NCBI GenBank assembly: GCA_018703155.1
Contig: JABJGS010000014.1
Location: 1 to 49,412 of the forward strand
Origin: Francisellaceae bacterium
Lineage (GTDB): Bacteria; Pseudomonadota; Gammaproteobacteria; UBA6186; Azoamicaceae
Length of the DNA: 49,412 nt
Direction of reading: 5' to 3'
In this document: positions 26,797-35,512 of the stretch, in pieces
Layout of the letters: the number at the start of each line of letters is the position of its first letter
Numbering within the stretch: position 1 is the stretch's first letter
Made by a program: the position numbers and the translations under genes
Notes under the pieces: model-generated
What the model saw: the letters and a program-made list of their open reading frames with translations, nothing else
The model's database searches: none
Told to the model about the DNA's origin: nothing

Positions 26797-27599
26797 AATA
26801 AGCTTTTACTTTTAACTAGCTTGGCTATCTTAATATAGTCATGTTTAGGAATTTGTTCTGGCCGTAATTTAGATGAAATATCTAACTCTAAGAAATCATT
26901 CTGATCCAATAACCCTTTTAAACCATTACTAATGGTTTTACGACGAGCACTAAATGCTTTTGTCACAATATTATTTAGAACCTGCATATCAACATCGTTA
27001 TCTCTAGCAATAGAGTTAGGCCGTAAATGAACTATAGCAGACTCTACTTTGGGTGATGGGTAAAATGCTGTGTTAGGTACTATAAATAATACTTCAATAT
27101 CACAATAACAACTAGCCATAATAGTTAACCGACCATAACTTTTATTGCCATGTGTACTTGCTAAACGCTCTGCTACTTCTTTTTGTAACATGAAAAACAT
27201 ATCAGAAAACAAGTGACTATTCTTAAAAAGCTGAAATAATAACGGCGTTGAAATATTATAAGGTAAGTTGCCGATTACTTTTAATATTTTACCAGATGCC
27301 ACATCATTAAAATCTGTTTTCATAACATCGGCATGAATAACATTTACGTTATCGTTATCTTGATATTTAGACTGTAACGACTTTGCCAAATCATTGTCTA
27401 TTTCAATAAGAGTTAAGCTCTTAACAGCCGATACAATATGATTAGTTAAAGCACCATTGCCAGGGCCAACCTCTAAAATATCATCAGTACTTTGCAGGTC
27501 ACATGCATCAATAATTTTGTAGATGTAATTAGCATCTTCTAAAAAATTTTGCCCAAAACGCTTTTTAAATCTATGGTTATGATTATTTTTATTAGCCAT
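26793..27599 (-). CDS. rsmA: 16S rRNA dimethyladenosine transferase (KsgA)
   Basis: 268 residues. Dimethylates A1518 and A1519 in the 16S rRNA 3' hairpin. Motifs: RFGQNFLED (14-22), the S-adenosylmethionine site EVGPGNGALT (43-52), ADVMKTD and the catalytic NLPYNIS (111-117), then a C-terminal domain beginning FYPSPKVESA. It lies 2 bases downstream of the surA stop with no clear ribosome site, so translation probably depends on coupling to surA. pdxA, normally between surA and rsmA, is absent. Confidence 0.97.
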   Translation of the reverse strand: MANKNNHNHRFKKRFGQNFLEDANYIYKIIDACDLQSTDDILEVGPGNGALTNHIVSAVKSLTLIEIDNDLAKSLQSKYQDNDNVNVIHADVMKTDFNDVASGKILKVIGNLPYNISTPLLFQLFKNSHLFSDMFFMLQKEVAERLASTHGNKSYGRLTIMASCYCDIEVLFIVPNTAFYPSPKVESAIVHLRPNSIARDNDVDMQVLNNIVTKAFSARRKTISNGLKGLLDQNDFLELDISSKLRPEQIPKHDYIKIAKLVKSKSLL

Positions 27600-27601
27600 T
27601 T

Positions 27602-28882
27602 TTAAAAAAGTTTAACCTGAGCACGGTCACGTACTTGTCGAATCCACACATCAACCATCTCAATGTATTTCTGCTCACGTAAAGACATCGACGCTTGCTT
27701 CTTTGCTAATTCCCTGGAATTAGTAGAAGTTCTTTTACCTGAAACCTCTATAATATGCCAACCTAATGGTGTTTTAAATGGTGCAGAGATAACATTTTCA
27801 TCTATTCCTGCAACTTGTTTATAAAAATCTGGAACGACAGCCTCTTTAGCAATCCATCCAAGATCGCCACCCTTTGATGCAGTGCTGAGTTCTTGAGAAT
27901 ACTTTCTCGCTTGTTCATCAAATTTTTTCTTACCAGTACTAATTTCTACTGTGATTTTATCTAAAAGTTTTTGAGCCTGTGCATCAGAATTATTTTCGCC
28001 AACTTTAATAAGGATCTGTCTAACATTGAATTCTGCAACATTCTTAATTCCTGTAGTGACGATCTGCTTATCAGTTAATTTCACTATATGAAAACCACTA
28101 CTACTTTGAATTGGCTGCGATACTTCTCCAATTTTCATACTCGTCATTTGTTGAGCAAATATAGTTGGAATTTTCGAAATTTCTCGCCATCCTAAATCAC
28201 CCCCTTGCAAACTTTGCTGCCCTTGAGAGATCCTTAATGCCATAGATGAAAAATCAGCTCCAGCTTTTAACTGTGCTATTGTTGCCTTAGCTTGAGCTCT
28301 AATACTTTCAACTTGTTTGCTATCAGCATCCTCTGGTATTTGAATTAAGATATGTGATAGACGATAGCTTGCCCCTAGCTGCTCTTGACCTAAAGGAGAA
28401 TCTAAAAAGTTTTCAACTTCTTGATCAGAAACACTTAATCTTGGCAGAACTTCTTGTTGCTGTAACTTATTAATAATTAGTTCTTCATGCATATTCTTTC
28501 TATATGCTTTATATATAATTCCAGCATCTCTAACTTGCTGTTTTAGCTCTGATACATTAATTCCTCGTTGTTGAGCAACACGCTCAATTGAATGGTCGAT
28601 GCTTTGTGCATCAACAACTATGCCATGCTCTTCAGCCAAATCTGTCATCACTGTATTCAAGATTAACTTATCAAGAATTTGTTTATCAAAAATATCTCTT
28701 GGTGGTAGGGCCGTTCCAGCTGGTAGCTGCGCGACAATCATTTGCTTGTATTCATCCATATGCGATTTAGTAATAATTCTATCGTTAACAGATGCCACTA
28801 TCTTATCCAAAGATTCTGGTGCACACATAGCACAATGGCTCGACACAAATAGGAGTACAGTAATACAGAGCCTAGCTAACAT
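27602..28882 (-). CDS. surA: Periplasmic chaperone/prolyl isomerase SurA
   Basis: 426 residues from the ATG at 28882, chosen because AAGGGG lies 7 bases upstream and a signal peptide then begins directly (MLARLCITVLLFVSSHCAMCA). It escorts outer-membrane proteins, including LptD encoded upstream. Domain order: SurA N-terminal chaperone domain (SLDKIVASVNDRIIT...), first parvulin domain (YRLSHILIQIP ... GGDLGWREISKIP), second parvulin domain (FNVRQILIKVG ... GGDLGWIAKEAVVPDF) and a C-terminal helix. Length is normal. Confidence 0.96.
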   Translation of the reverse strand: MLARLCITVLLFVSSHCAMCAPESLDKIVASVNDRIITKSHMDEYKQMIVAQLPAGTALPPRDIFDKQILDKLILNTVMTDLAEEHGIVVDAQSIDHSIERVAQQRGINVSELKQQVRDAGIIYKAYRKNMHEELIINKLQQQEVLPRLSVSDQEVENFLDSPLGQEQLGASYRLSHILIQIPEDADSKQVESIRAQAKATIAQLKAGADFSSMALRISQGQQSLQGGDLGWREISKIPTIFAQQMTSMKIGEVSQPIQSSSGFHIVKLTDKQIVTTGIKNVAEFNVRQILIKVGENNSDAQAQKLLDKITVEISTGKKKFDEQARKYSQELSTASKGGDLGWIAKEAVVPDFYKQVAGIDENVISAPFKTPLGWHIIEVSGKRTSTNSRELAKKQASMSLREQKYIEMVDVWIRQVRDRAQVKLF

Positions 28883-28997
28883 CTCAATCCCCTTAAAAAT
28901 ATACAAACAACAGTTACCCAACTTAATATAATAAGCTAAATTACCAAGCGGGATTTTAGCAGATCCACCCCAACATGGGAATCATTTAGTTGGTTAC

Positions 28998-31436
28998 TTA
29001 ATTATTTTGGTAGTCACTAGGAAGCACCGCACCAGGAATAGAAAAATCTATGGGCCTTTTTGCACTGACGGAGGTAAAGCCCGTTAAGCTAAACTGTAAA
29101 CCAACCGTATTATTGTACTTACGACTACGTGCCCCAGTATTTTCAATATTATGAATAGTCCTTTCATGTAGCCAGGTAAGCTTAATACTATAGCAACACT
29201 TATAAAACTCTAATCCAACACCAACTTTATTTAAGTTACGCTGCACAATATCATAGTGGGTTATACCTTGCACTAATAAATTATCTCGCGGAAATAATGA
29301 AAAAGAAACCCCAATTTGGTTGGTTTTAACCCCAGATAAATCATTTGAATAATCATAGTTAATGTTAATAATATTATATTCAGTAGGTATATAGCTACCT
29401 CCAACAACTATAGAGCGATTTAAACGCTTTTTATAATCATAAACCCAGTCAGCATCAACTTGCCAATGCATATTTATTTTGTAGAATGCTCTACTAGCGA
29501 AAGGGGTATGTCTGGTACTGCTCATTGTAGATTCTAATGGATCTTGCCTTAGCCTACTTAAATAGTATATTTGACCGACTCCAATACCGGCTAATTCTTC
29601 GCCAATGCTATTCATGAAATTTGAACTTAGTCCTAGGCTAACTTGATTGGTACTAGAAATTCTATCAAATCCAGAAAACCTATTATCCTGATATAATTCT
29701 CCATAGCTGAATTTTTTTACGCCACTTTCAAATACTGGTAATAGCGATTGATTTTTATGTGGTGTATATAAATATTTAATTCTAGGCTCTAATGTTTGCG
29801 TCCACTCATTACTTGGAACCACTAGCTCCCTCTCAAATATCAAACCACTATCTAAACTATATGTTGGCAATATTCTTGAGGGATTTTTTGCCATATTATA
29901 TTCTGATGAAGGTCTACGCAGCTCTTCACTTAAAATATCAAGTTTTACTGATGGGCTCATAAACCATCCAGGATCATAATCTATAGGTCGGGATAGTGTT
30001 GTCTCAACATGATAACGATTGCCAGTCGTTAATGGCGATACTCCAGAGATTTTATCTTGAGCAAAATTAAACCAAGAGCCTTTTGATGTTGAATAAAAAC
30101 CACCATAATTATGTGTTAAAAATGTTTGTGATAGTGATGGTAACACCCGATAAAGATTACCAGGTTGTGGTGCATTAAAAGCGTATAAGGTCTGGTATTG
30201 CCGTAATTCTACATCAGTAGCACCAAAGCTAGAATTATAGTTTAACAAGAAATTTTGTGGTAAATACTGTGGATTAAAGATCTCCGGCAAAGTATGTTTG
30301 TCTCTAGATAAGTCTCTATGTAAAATTCTCTGACCAGTATTAGAAATAAAGTTATCATCGCCCACTTTCACATAATAAATCTGATATAACAGAGAGTCAT
30401 TTGGTCTACCAACATGTTGAAGATTAAGGCCATACCGCATGCTTAATGGTTTTAGTCTCTGCATCTGGACACTATTAACTGCTATAGATCCTGGCTGAGC
30501 AATTTTTTCAGCTCGAAAACCTTTATATGCCCGCTCATTAACAAACCAGTCTAGCTCTAAAGTTCCTTCATATGTATTAGATAAATAGCGAAATTGATTA
30601 AATACTCTTAAGCCACTATGAGTATTCCAAGTTGGTGTTACAGTAGCATCATAATTAGGTGCTATATTCCAGTAATAAGGGATCCCAAAACCACTTCCAA
30701 GATAACTTTCACTTTGCATAATAGGTAATAATAAACCTGATTTACGTCGATCATCTATTGGAAAGCTTACATAGGGCCAATAAAATACTGGTTTATCCTT
30801 TATATAAAGAATGCTATGCCAAGCATTACCCCAGCCAGAATGTTGGTCCATCTCTAATTTTTTAGCTTTAAGATGCCATATTCTATCTCTTGGTGAGCAA
30901 GTACTATATGTTGCTTTCTCTAAATGAATCACATCATTTTTATCAATAACTATTTTCGGAGATGAACCAAAGCTATGACTTGAAAATAAGTAATAAGTAC
31001 TATTATGCAATTCTTTTTCTTGCTTGGTAACATCATCTATAGCGTAAGAACCATTAAATCTTTCTTGTGGGCTGACCATACGTACATTGCCAAATGCTTC
31101 TAATTTATCCAGCTCCCCGCCATCATCTTTAAAAAATATTTTTATTTTGTCTGCAACAAGACGTCGCTGTTGTTGCTCTGCTACTGCTCCGCCAGTTAGC
31201 ACTGCCATTTTATTCATAAGCATATCGCCAGAATCACTATTCAAAGTTATATCTCTGCCAAAGTCAGTGTCTGGTTTTATCTCTGGTTGGTAATATCCTT
31301 GGCACAAACAAGACCTATTTTTGCCAGAGCAGGTGTTGAGGATCATCCAGTCATCGTCATAAGCTAAAGAACTTATTGGCATGAGCATGGCTATAGCAAG
31401 AAGATTGCTTAATACTGTATAGTGTTTTTTTATCAT
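28998..31436 (-). CDS. lptD: LPS-assembly protein LptD
   Basis: 812 residues from the ATG at 31436. Together with LptE it inserts LPS into the outer leaflet of the outer membrane. A signal peptide (LLAIAMLMPISSLA) precedes the OstA jellyroll domain (DSGDMLMNKMAVLTGGAV, LVADKIKIFF, GNVRMVSP), followed by the 26-strand barrel region with SFPIDDRRKSGLLLP. N-terminal Cys residues (about 36-46) and the CC pair near the C-terminus (FYKCCYS) correspond to the disulfides needed for LptD maturation. The gene is divergent from amgK with about 27 bases between starts, so the promoters overlap. Confidence 0.96.
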   Translation of the reverse strand: MIKKHYTVLSNLLAIAMLMPISSLAYDDDWMILNTCSGKNRSCLCQGYYQPEIKPDTDFGRDITLNSDSGDMLMNKMAVLTGGAVAEQQQRRLVADKIKIFFKDDGGELDKLEAFGNVRMVSPQERFNGSYAIDDVTKQEKELHNSTYYLFSSHSFGSSPKIVIDKNDVIHLEKATYSTCSPRDRIWHLKAKKLEMDQHSGWGNAWHSILYIKDKPVFYWPYVSFPIDDRRKSGLLLPIMQSESYLGSGFGIPYYWNIAPNYDATVTPTWNTHSGLRVFNQFRYLSNTYEGTLELDWFVNERAYKGFRAEKIAQPGSIAVNSVQMQRLKPLSMRYGLNLQHVGRPNDSLLYQIYYVKVGDDNFISNTGQRILHRDLSRDKHTLPEIFNPQYLPQNFLLNYNSSFGATDVELRQYQTLYAFNAPQPGNLYRVLPSLSQTFLTHNYGGFYSTSKGSWFNFAQDKISGVSPLTTGNRYHVETTLSRPIDYDPGWFMSPSVKLDILSEELRRPSSEYNMAKNPSRILPTYSLDSGLIFERELVVPSNEWTQTLEPRIKYLYTPHKNQSLLPVFESGVKKFSYGELYQDNRFSGFDRISSTNQVSLGLSSNFMNSIGEELAGIGVGQIYYLSRLRQDPLESTMSSTRHTPFASRAFYKINMHWQVDADWVYDYKKRLNRSIVVGGSYIPTEYNIININYDYSNDLSGVKTNQIGVSFSLFPRDNLLVQGITHYDIVQRNLNKVGVGLEFYKCCYSIKLTWLHERTIHNIENTGARSRKYNNTVGLQFSLTGFTSVSAKRPIDFSIPGAVLPSDYQNN

Positions 31437-31463
31437 CAAATTTTAAAGCCGGGAAGTGAGTAA

Positions 31464-32456
31464 TTGCTAGCAAGTATAACAAAACTTATGCATCAACTAA
31501 AAGAGCATCCTAATACCAATATTATTGGTACGCCTACAAGAATTGAAAATATTGCTGGAGATGCAAGTCTGAGAGCCTATTACCGAGTGTTCACAACCAA
31601 ACAAACCTACATACTTATGGACTCAAGCCAAGATCCTAGCTTCGAAAGATTTAAGCACCTAACCGATTATTTTCTGAAAAATAATTTTAATGTCCCTAAA
31701 ATATTTTTTGAATTTGCAGATACTCAAGCCCTGTTAATTAGTGATTTTGGTGATAACCTATATAGCGAACTAAAAAAATCAGAGTTCAATGAACATTATC
31801 TATATGCCATGGAAACCCTAGTTGATTTGGCAGCTATCAATCCAACTACAACCACAATGCCTATTTTTTCTGATTCATTGATACAAAGCCAAATGCTTCT
31901 ATTTAAAGAATGGTACCTGATGCAGTATAAAAGCATGCCTATCAATAGTACCATCGACTCTATTTTGTCTTCCCTAGTAGATACTTTTGAATCGGTTTTT
32001 AAGAATGCACCTCAAGTTATTGTGCATATGGACTACCATAGCCGTAACTTAATTAAAACAACATCTCATAGCCCTGGGCTCATAGACTATCAAGATGCAA
32101 GAATTGGTCCCATTGGTTACGATGCTGCATCACTATGGTTTGATGCCTATATTGAACACTCTGATGCAGATATAGATAAATGGGTACAGCAATATTTAGA
32201 ACGTCTTCAAGCTATCCCTAAATTTTCTTTTTTAACAAAAGACCTATTGTTAGAGTTTTGTTACATGAGCGGCCTGCAACGACTAATTAAGATTTTAGGT
32301 ATCTTTGCACGACTAAAGATCATGTATAAAAAACCAGCATATGAACAATATATACCAAAAGTAATCAAAGATATTAACTATATTCTACAGTTTTATCCTA
32401 AATTGAATGACTTTAAAACATTACTCTCAGATGTTGCAACGACCGAGGTTGCTTAA
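31464..32456 (+). CDS. amgK: N-acetylmuramate/N-acetylglucosamine anomeric kinase
   Basis: 330 residues from a TTG with GTGAG upstream, or 322 from the ATG at 31488. An APH-fold kinase that phosphorylates MurNAc at C1 in peptidoglycan recycling. Motifs: IAGDASLRAYYRVF near the N-terminus (phosphate-binding strand), LLISDFG, the catalytic loop VIVHMDYHSRNLI and metal-binding IDYQDARIGP. It is followed 2 bases later by murU, the next enzyme in the pathway, and the pair lies beside lptD as in Pseudomonas and relatives. This route bypasses MurA, which is the fosfomycin target. Confidence 0.92.
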   Translation: MLASITKLMHQLKEHPNTNIIGTPTRIENIAGDASLRAYYRVFTTKQTYILMDSSQDPSFERFKHLTDYFLKNNFNVPKIFFEFADTQALLISDFGDNLYSELKKSEFNEHYLYAMETLVDLAAINPTTTTMPIFSDSLIQSQMLLFKEWYLMQYKSMPINSTIDSILSSLVDTFESVFKNAPQVIVHMDYHSRNLIKTTSHSPGLIDYQDARIGPIGYDAASLWFDAYIEHSDADIDKWVQQYLERLQAIPKFSFLTKDLLLEFCYMSGLQRLIKILGIFARLKIMYKKPAYEQYIPKVIKDINYILQFYPKLNDFKTLLSDVATTEVA

Positions 32457-32458
32457 TT

Positions 32459-33124
32459 ATGAATGCAATGCTCTTAGCTGCAGGATTGGGTAAACGAATG
32501 CTTCATCTTACTAAGCAATGCCCTAAGCCACTACTTAAAGTTTCTGGTAAACCATTGTTACACCATGCTATCAGCCATCTTATTAAAAATGGGATCACTG
32601 AAATCGTAATTAATACGCATTATGAAAGTGCCATGATTATCAAATATATCAACGATAATAAATTTTCTGCCAACATTCATTTGATTGTTGAAGATGAACT
32701 TCTAGATACTGGCGCTGGGATTTGTAATGCTCTCAAGTACCTTGGCCCAGAGCCATTTATTGTTGCTAGTGCTGATGTTATCAGTAATATTAATTATCAA
32801 TCTTTATATTTACCAAAAGGTTCCAGTGCATCATTAGCTATGGTGAAAAATCCTAGTTTTAAAACTGCAGGTGATTACAGTATTATTGAAAGAAAATTAA
32901 TTCAAAAACAATCATCGCTAGAAAGCTATACGTATGCCAATGTTGGATTATTTCACCATAGTTTCTTCACCCATCAAAAGCCTGGACCTACACCGCTAAG
33001 ATTTTATATTGACCGAGCCATAGCAAAACAAAGAGTCCACGCCTTTGTTTACCGAGGATCTTGGTTCAATATTGGCACGCCTGAACAACTTCAGGAGTGT
33101 GAAGCTAACATTATTGAAAACTAA
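32459..33124 (+). CDS. murU: MurNAc-1-phosphate uridylyltransferase
   Basis: 221 residues, a nucleotidyltransferase that turns MurNAc-1-phosphate into UDP-MurNAc. The signature AMLLAAGLGKRM followed by LTKQCPKPLLKVSGKPLL (nucleotide binding) and the metal-binding ASADVI are clear. ATG lies 2 bases after the amgK stop. The stop TAA (33122-33124) shares bases with the stop TAG (33121-33123, minus strand) of the convergent DUF2909 gene: the four bases CTAA serve both. Confidence 0.93.
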   Translation: MNAMLLAAGLGKRMLHLTKQCPKPLLKVSGKPLLHHAISHLIKNGITEIVINTHYESAMIIKYINDNKFSANIHLIVEDELLDTGAGICNALKYLGPEPFIVASADVISNINYQSLYLPKGSSASLAMVKNPSFKTAGDYSIIERKLIQKQSSLESYTYANVGLFHHSFFTHQKPGPTPLRFYIDRAIAKQRVHAFVYRGSWFNIGTPEQLQECEANIIEN

Positions 33125-33345
33125 CCCCAAACTCCATGTGGTGTTAAATAACCATGATAAAAAGCTATAAATAAACCACCAAACAAACCTATGGATAAAA
33201 CAATCCTAAGGGTTAAAGCTTTTACAGTTTGTAGCGAGCCATTATCGTCCTGATTTGCTAATAAATGATATAAAGCAATAACAAGACTAGACATAATCGC
33301 TAATATCATGAAAATAATAAGTCCCGTGATTAGATTGTGAGCCAT
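33121..33345 (-). CDS. DUF2909 twin-membrane-segment protein of cox loci
   Basis: 74 residues from the ATG at 33345, which has AGGGG 7 bases upstream on the minus strand. Two membrane helices (about 5-26 and 46-66) flank a short polar loop (ANQDDNGS), and the C-terminus GYLTPHGVWG is conserved in the family. The gene is a standard member of gammaproteobacterial cytochrome oxidase loci, lying opposite to and next to SURF1, and its role is unknown. Here it is separated from coxC by 12.7 kb but keeps its place next to SURF1. The two start codons are 2 bases apart. Confidence 0.85.
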   Translation of the reverse strand: MAHNLITGLIIFMILAIMSSLVIALYHLLANQDDNGSLQTVKALTLRIVLSIGLFGGLFIAFYHGYLTPHGVWG

Positions 33346-33347
33346 CA

Positions 33348-34061
33348 ATGTCCCCTATTAAAGTTAAAATCCTTGATTTATGTGTTATAGCTACTACTTG
33401 CCTACTATTGTATCTAGGTTCCTGGCAATTGGATAGGGCACAACAAAAAAGCCATCTTATTGCTCAGGTAAACAATACTAATTATAAACCAAAAGACGTA
33501 AGTGTCATTGCTTACGATGAACTTGTTACATATGAAAAAATAAGTTGCACAGCCAAGATCAACTCTACTCAAATCATTTTATTAGATAACCAAATGATGG
33601 ACCATCAAGTTGGTTATCGTGTGCTCGCACCAGCTACCTGCAAAAATTCTAACCGTATACTATTAATTGATAGAGGTTGGATTGCCAAGAAAAAAATTGA
33701 TACTTTACCTCCGGTAAACACCCAAGAGCGCATACTAGAAGGCATGGCTATATGGCCAAGCTCAGGCATTCTACTCAAGAAACAAACTCTTCCTTCTAAA
33801 CTCACATGGCCACTTATTTTGCAAAAATTAGAGCCAGAACTGATCGAATCAGCTTTAAATTCTCAAATATGGCCTAAAGCTTTGCGTTTAGATGCTAATA
33901 ACCCCTTAGCTCTTCAAGTCCCAGATGTTGGTGTAAACATGCCGCCAGAGAAGCATCAAGGTTATGCTATGCAGTGGTTTTCTCTTGCCTTGGTTTTAAT
34001 GGTATATTACTTCTTCAATCGTAGGAAAATTATTAACTATGAGCCAAAAGCATATAACTAA
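33348..34061 (+). CDS. SURF1-family cytochrome oxidase assembly protein
   Basis: 237 residues. An N-terminal membrane helix is followed by LGSWQLDRAQQK, a large periplasmic domain with GYRVLAP and LLIDRGWI, and a second helix with GYAMQWFSLALVLMVYYFF; this two-helix topology with those motifs defines SURF1. It helps insert heme A into CoxA. First of five plus-strand assembly genes. Its promoter and ribosome site must lie inside the divergent DUF2909 gene, since only 2 bases separate the start codons. Confidence 0.93.
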   Translation: MSPIKVKILDLCVIATTCLLLYLGSWQLDRAQQKSHLIAQVNNTNYKPKDVSVIAYDELVTYEKISCTAKINSTQIILLDNQMMDHQVGYRVLAPATCKNSNRILLIDRGWIAKKKIDTLPPVNTQERILEGMAIWPSSGILLKKQTLPSKLTWPLILQKLEPELIESALNSQIWPKALRLDANNPLALQVPDVGVNMPPEKHQGYAMQWFSLALVLMVYYFFNRRKIINYEPKAYN

Positions 34062-34542
34062 AACGACAAGAGTTATCCCCTGGATAATCTTATTTATCTG
34101 TTTGCTACCTAGCATATGTGCAAATATATTATATCGACACAATCTAGTTAATAACCATGAGAGTAAACAGAATGGGAATTTAATTTCACCAGTAGTATCT
34201 GCAGATCCTCTTAAGTTAACTCCTCTAGAGTTAAAGCTGAAAACCGGCAAGCAAAATAAAATGCAATGGGTTGCTGTGTATGTAAAACCCAAAGAATGTA
34301 ATGAACATTGTGAGCAGCGCATACATGAACTTAAGAATTTGAAAATTGCTCTAGGCCGTGAATATCATAAGCTCACACTTAACACAACAAGTCCACAGCA
34401 ACTAAATAATTTGAATTTATTAGCAGAACAAATATACCTCATAGACCCAAACAATTTTATTATGATGCAGTATCAGAAAGAGCATAATACCTCGAATATC
34501 TTAAAAGATATTAAGCATTTACTAAGGTATTCCAATGGATAA
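34039..34542 (+). CDS. Single-pass membrane protein of the oxidase assembly operon
   Basis: 167 residues with one N-terminal membrane helix (VIPWIILFICLLPSICANIL) and a periplasmic domain of about 130 residues with two Cys (KECNEHCEQ). An unnamed protein of this size and topology stands between SURF1 and ctaA in many gammaproteobacteria (in Pseudomonas aeruginosa the position between the SURF1 and ctaA genes). The CxxxC arrangement and the thioredoxin-like tail (IYLIDPNNFIMMQY) suggest a Sco-like or redox role, which is inference. It overlaps SURF1 by 23 bases and ctaA by 8. Confidence 0.8.
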   Translation: MSQKHITKTTRVIPWIILFICLLPSICANILYRHNLVNNHESKQNGNLISPVVSADPLKLTPLELKLKTGKQNKMQWVAVYVKPKECNEHCEQRIHELKNLKIALGREYHKLTLNTTSPQQLNNLNLLAEQIYLIDPNNFIMMQYQKEHNTSNILKDIKHLLRYSNG

Positions 34543-35512
34543 AAAAATACTTCACTTATCACGCTTTGGTGCTGTATTTGCTTTTATTGTTATAATTGTT
34601 GGTGCCTACACGAGACTTACTGATGCAGGGTTAGGTTGTCCTGATTGGCCTGGATGCTATGGCAACTGGAAAGTACCAAGCACAGGACAGGAACTTGGTA
34701 CAGCTAATGGCTTATACCCTGGTGTACAAATAGAATCAGCAAAAGCTTGGACTGAGATGTTTCATCGCTACATTGCTGGCACCCTAGGCTTAGTAATTTT
34801 TGCAATATCATGTCTATTAATAAAACAAAGATCTTATCTGTTTGGCATATCTTTAAGTGCTTTAGTGATTTTTCAAGCTATTCTTGGCATGTGGACAGTA
34901 ACTCTTGGTCTATACCCACTAGCAGTAATGGGGCACTTATTAGGTGGGCTAACCCTGTTTAGCCTATTAGCTTGGCTAGGAATTTCTAAGTCCCATAAAG
35001 CCATTAACATACCTTTATCTCTAAATGTCATCGCAAAAATTAGTATTTTGATCCTCTTTATCCAAATATTTCTTGGAGGGTGGACGAGCGCTAACTATGC
35101 AGCTTTAGTCTGTGCAGACTTTCCAACTTGTCAGGGACAATGGTGGCCAAAAATGGATTGGGCTCTAGCTTTTTCATTTACTGATGTCGGTATTTTCAAT
35201 AGCCCTGGTACCGCATTAGAAAATCCAGCCCGAATTACTATTCAAGTAGCACATAGAATTGGGGCTTTAATCACCACAATAACACTGCTTACTCTTAGCT
35301 ATCATGCCTTTCGCACACAAGAAAAAAACATGCGCATATTTTCGGTTGCAACACTCTTACTCTTAATTTTGCAAGTAAGTTTAGGAATATCAAATGTCTT
35401 GGCAGGACTACCGTTACATGTTGCTCTAGCTCATAATGGTGTAGCAGTACTCTTGCTGCTAATGGTTATTTTAATTAATAAAAGATGCTCGTATGTACCA
35501 AGTAAAATATAA
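34535..35512 (+). CDS. ctaA: Heme A synthase (CtaA/COX15)
   Basis: 325 residues, eight membrane segments. Oxidises the C8 methyl group of heme O to make heme A. Conserved parts: YTRLTDAGLGCPDWPGCYG near the N-terminus, EMFHRYIAGTLG, VMGHLLGGL, the second-half ADFPTCQGQWWP, VAHRIGALI and ALAHNGVAVLLLL. The four heme-ligand His residues fall in those segments. The Cys pair in GCPDWPGC is the regulatory disulfide type. ATG follows AAGG by 7 bases. It overlaps the preceding gene by 8 bases and ctaB by 20. Confidence 0.96.
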   Translation: MDKKILHLSRFGAVFAFIVIIVGAYTRLTDAGLGCPDWPGCYGNWKVPSTGQELGTANGLYPGVQIESAKAWTEMFHRYIAGTLGLVIFAISCLLIKQRSYLFGISLSALVIFQAILGMWTVTLGLYPLAVMGHLLGGLTLFSLLAWLGISKSHKAINIPLSLNVIAKISILILFIQIFLGGWTSANYAALVCADFPTCQGQWWPKMDWALAFSFTDVGIFNSPGTALENPARITIQVAHRIGALITTITLLTLSYHAFRTQEKNMRIFSVATLLLLILQVSLGISNVLAGLPLHVALAHNGVAVLLLLMVILINKRCSYVPSKI

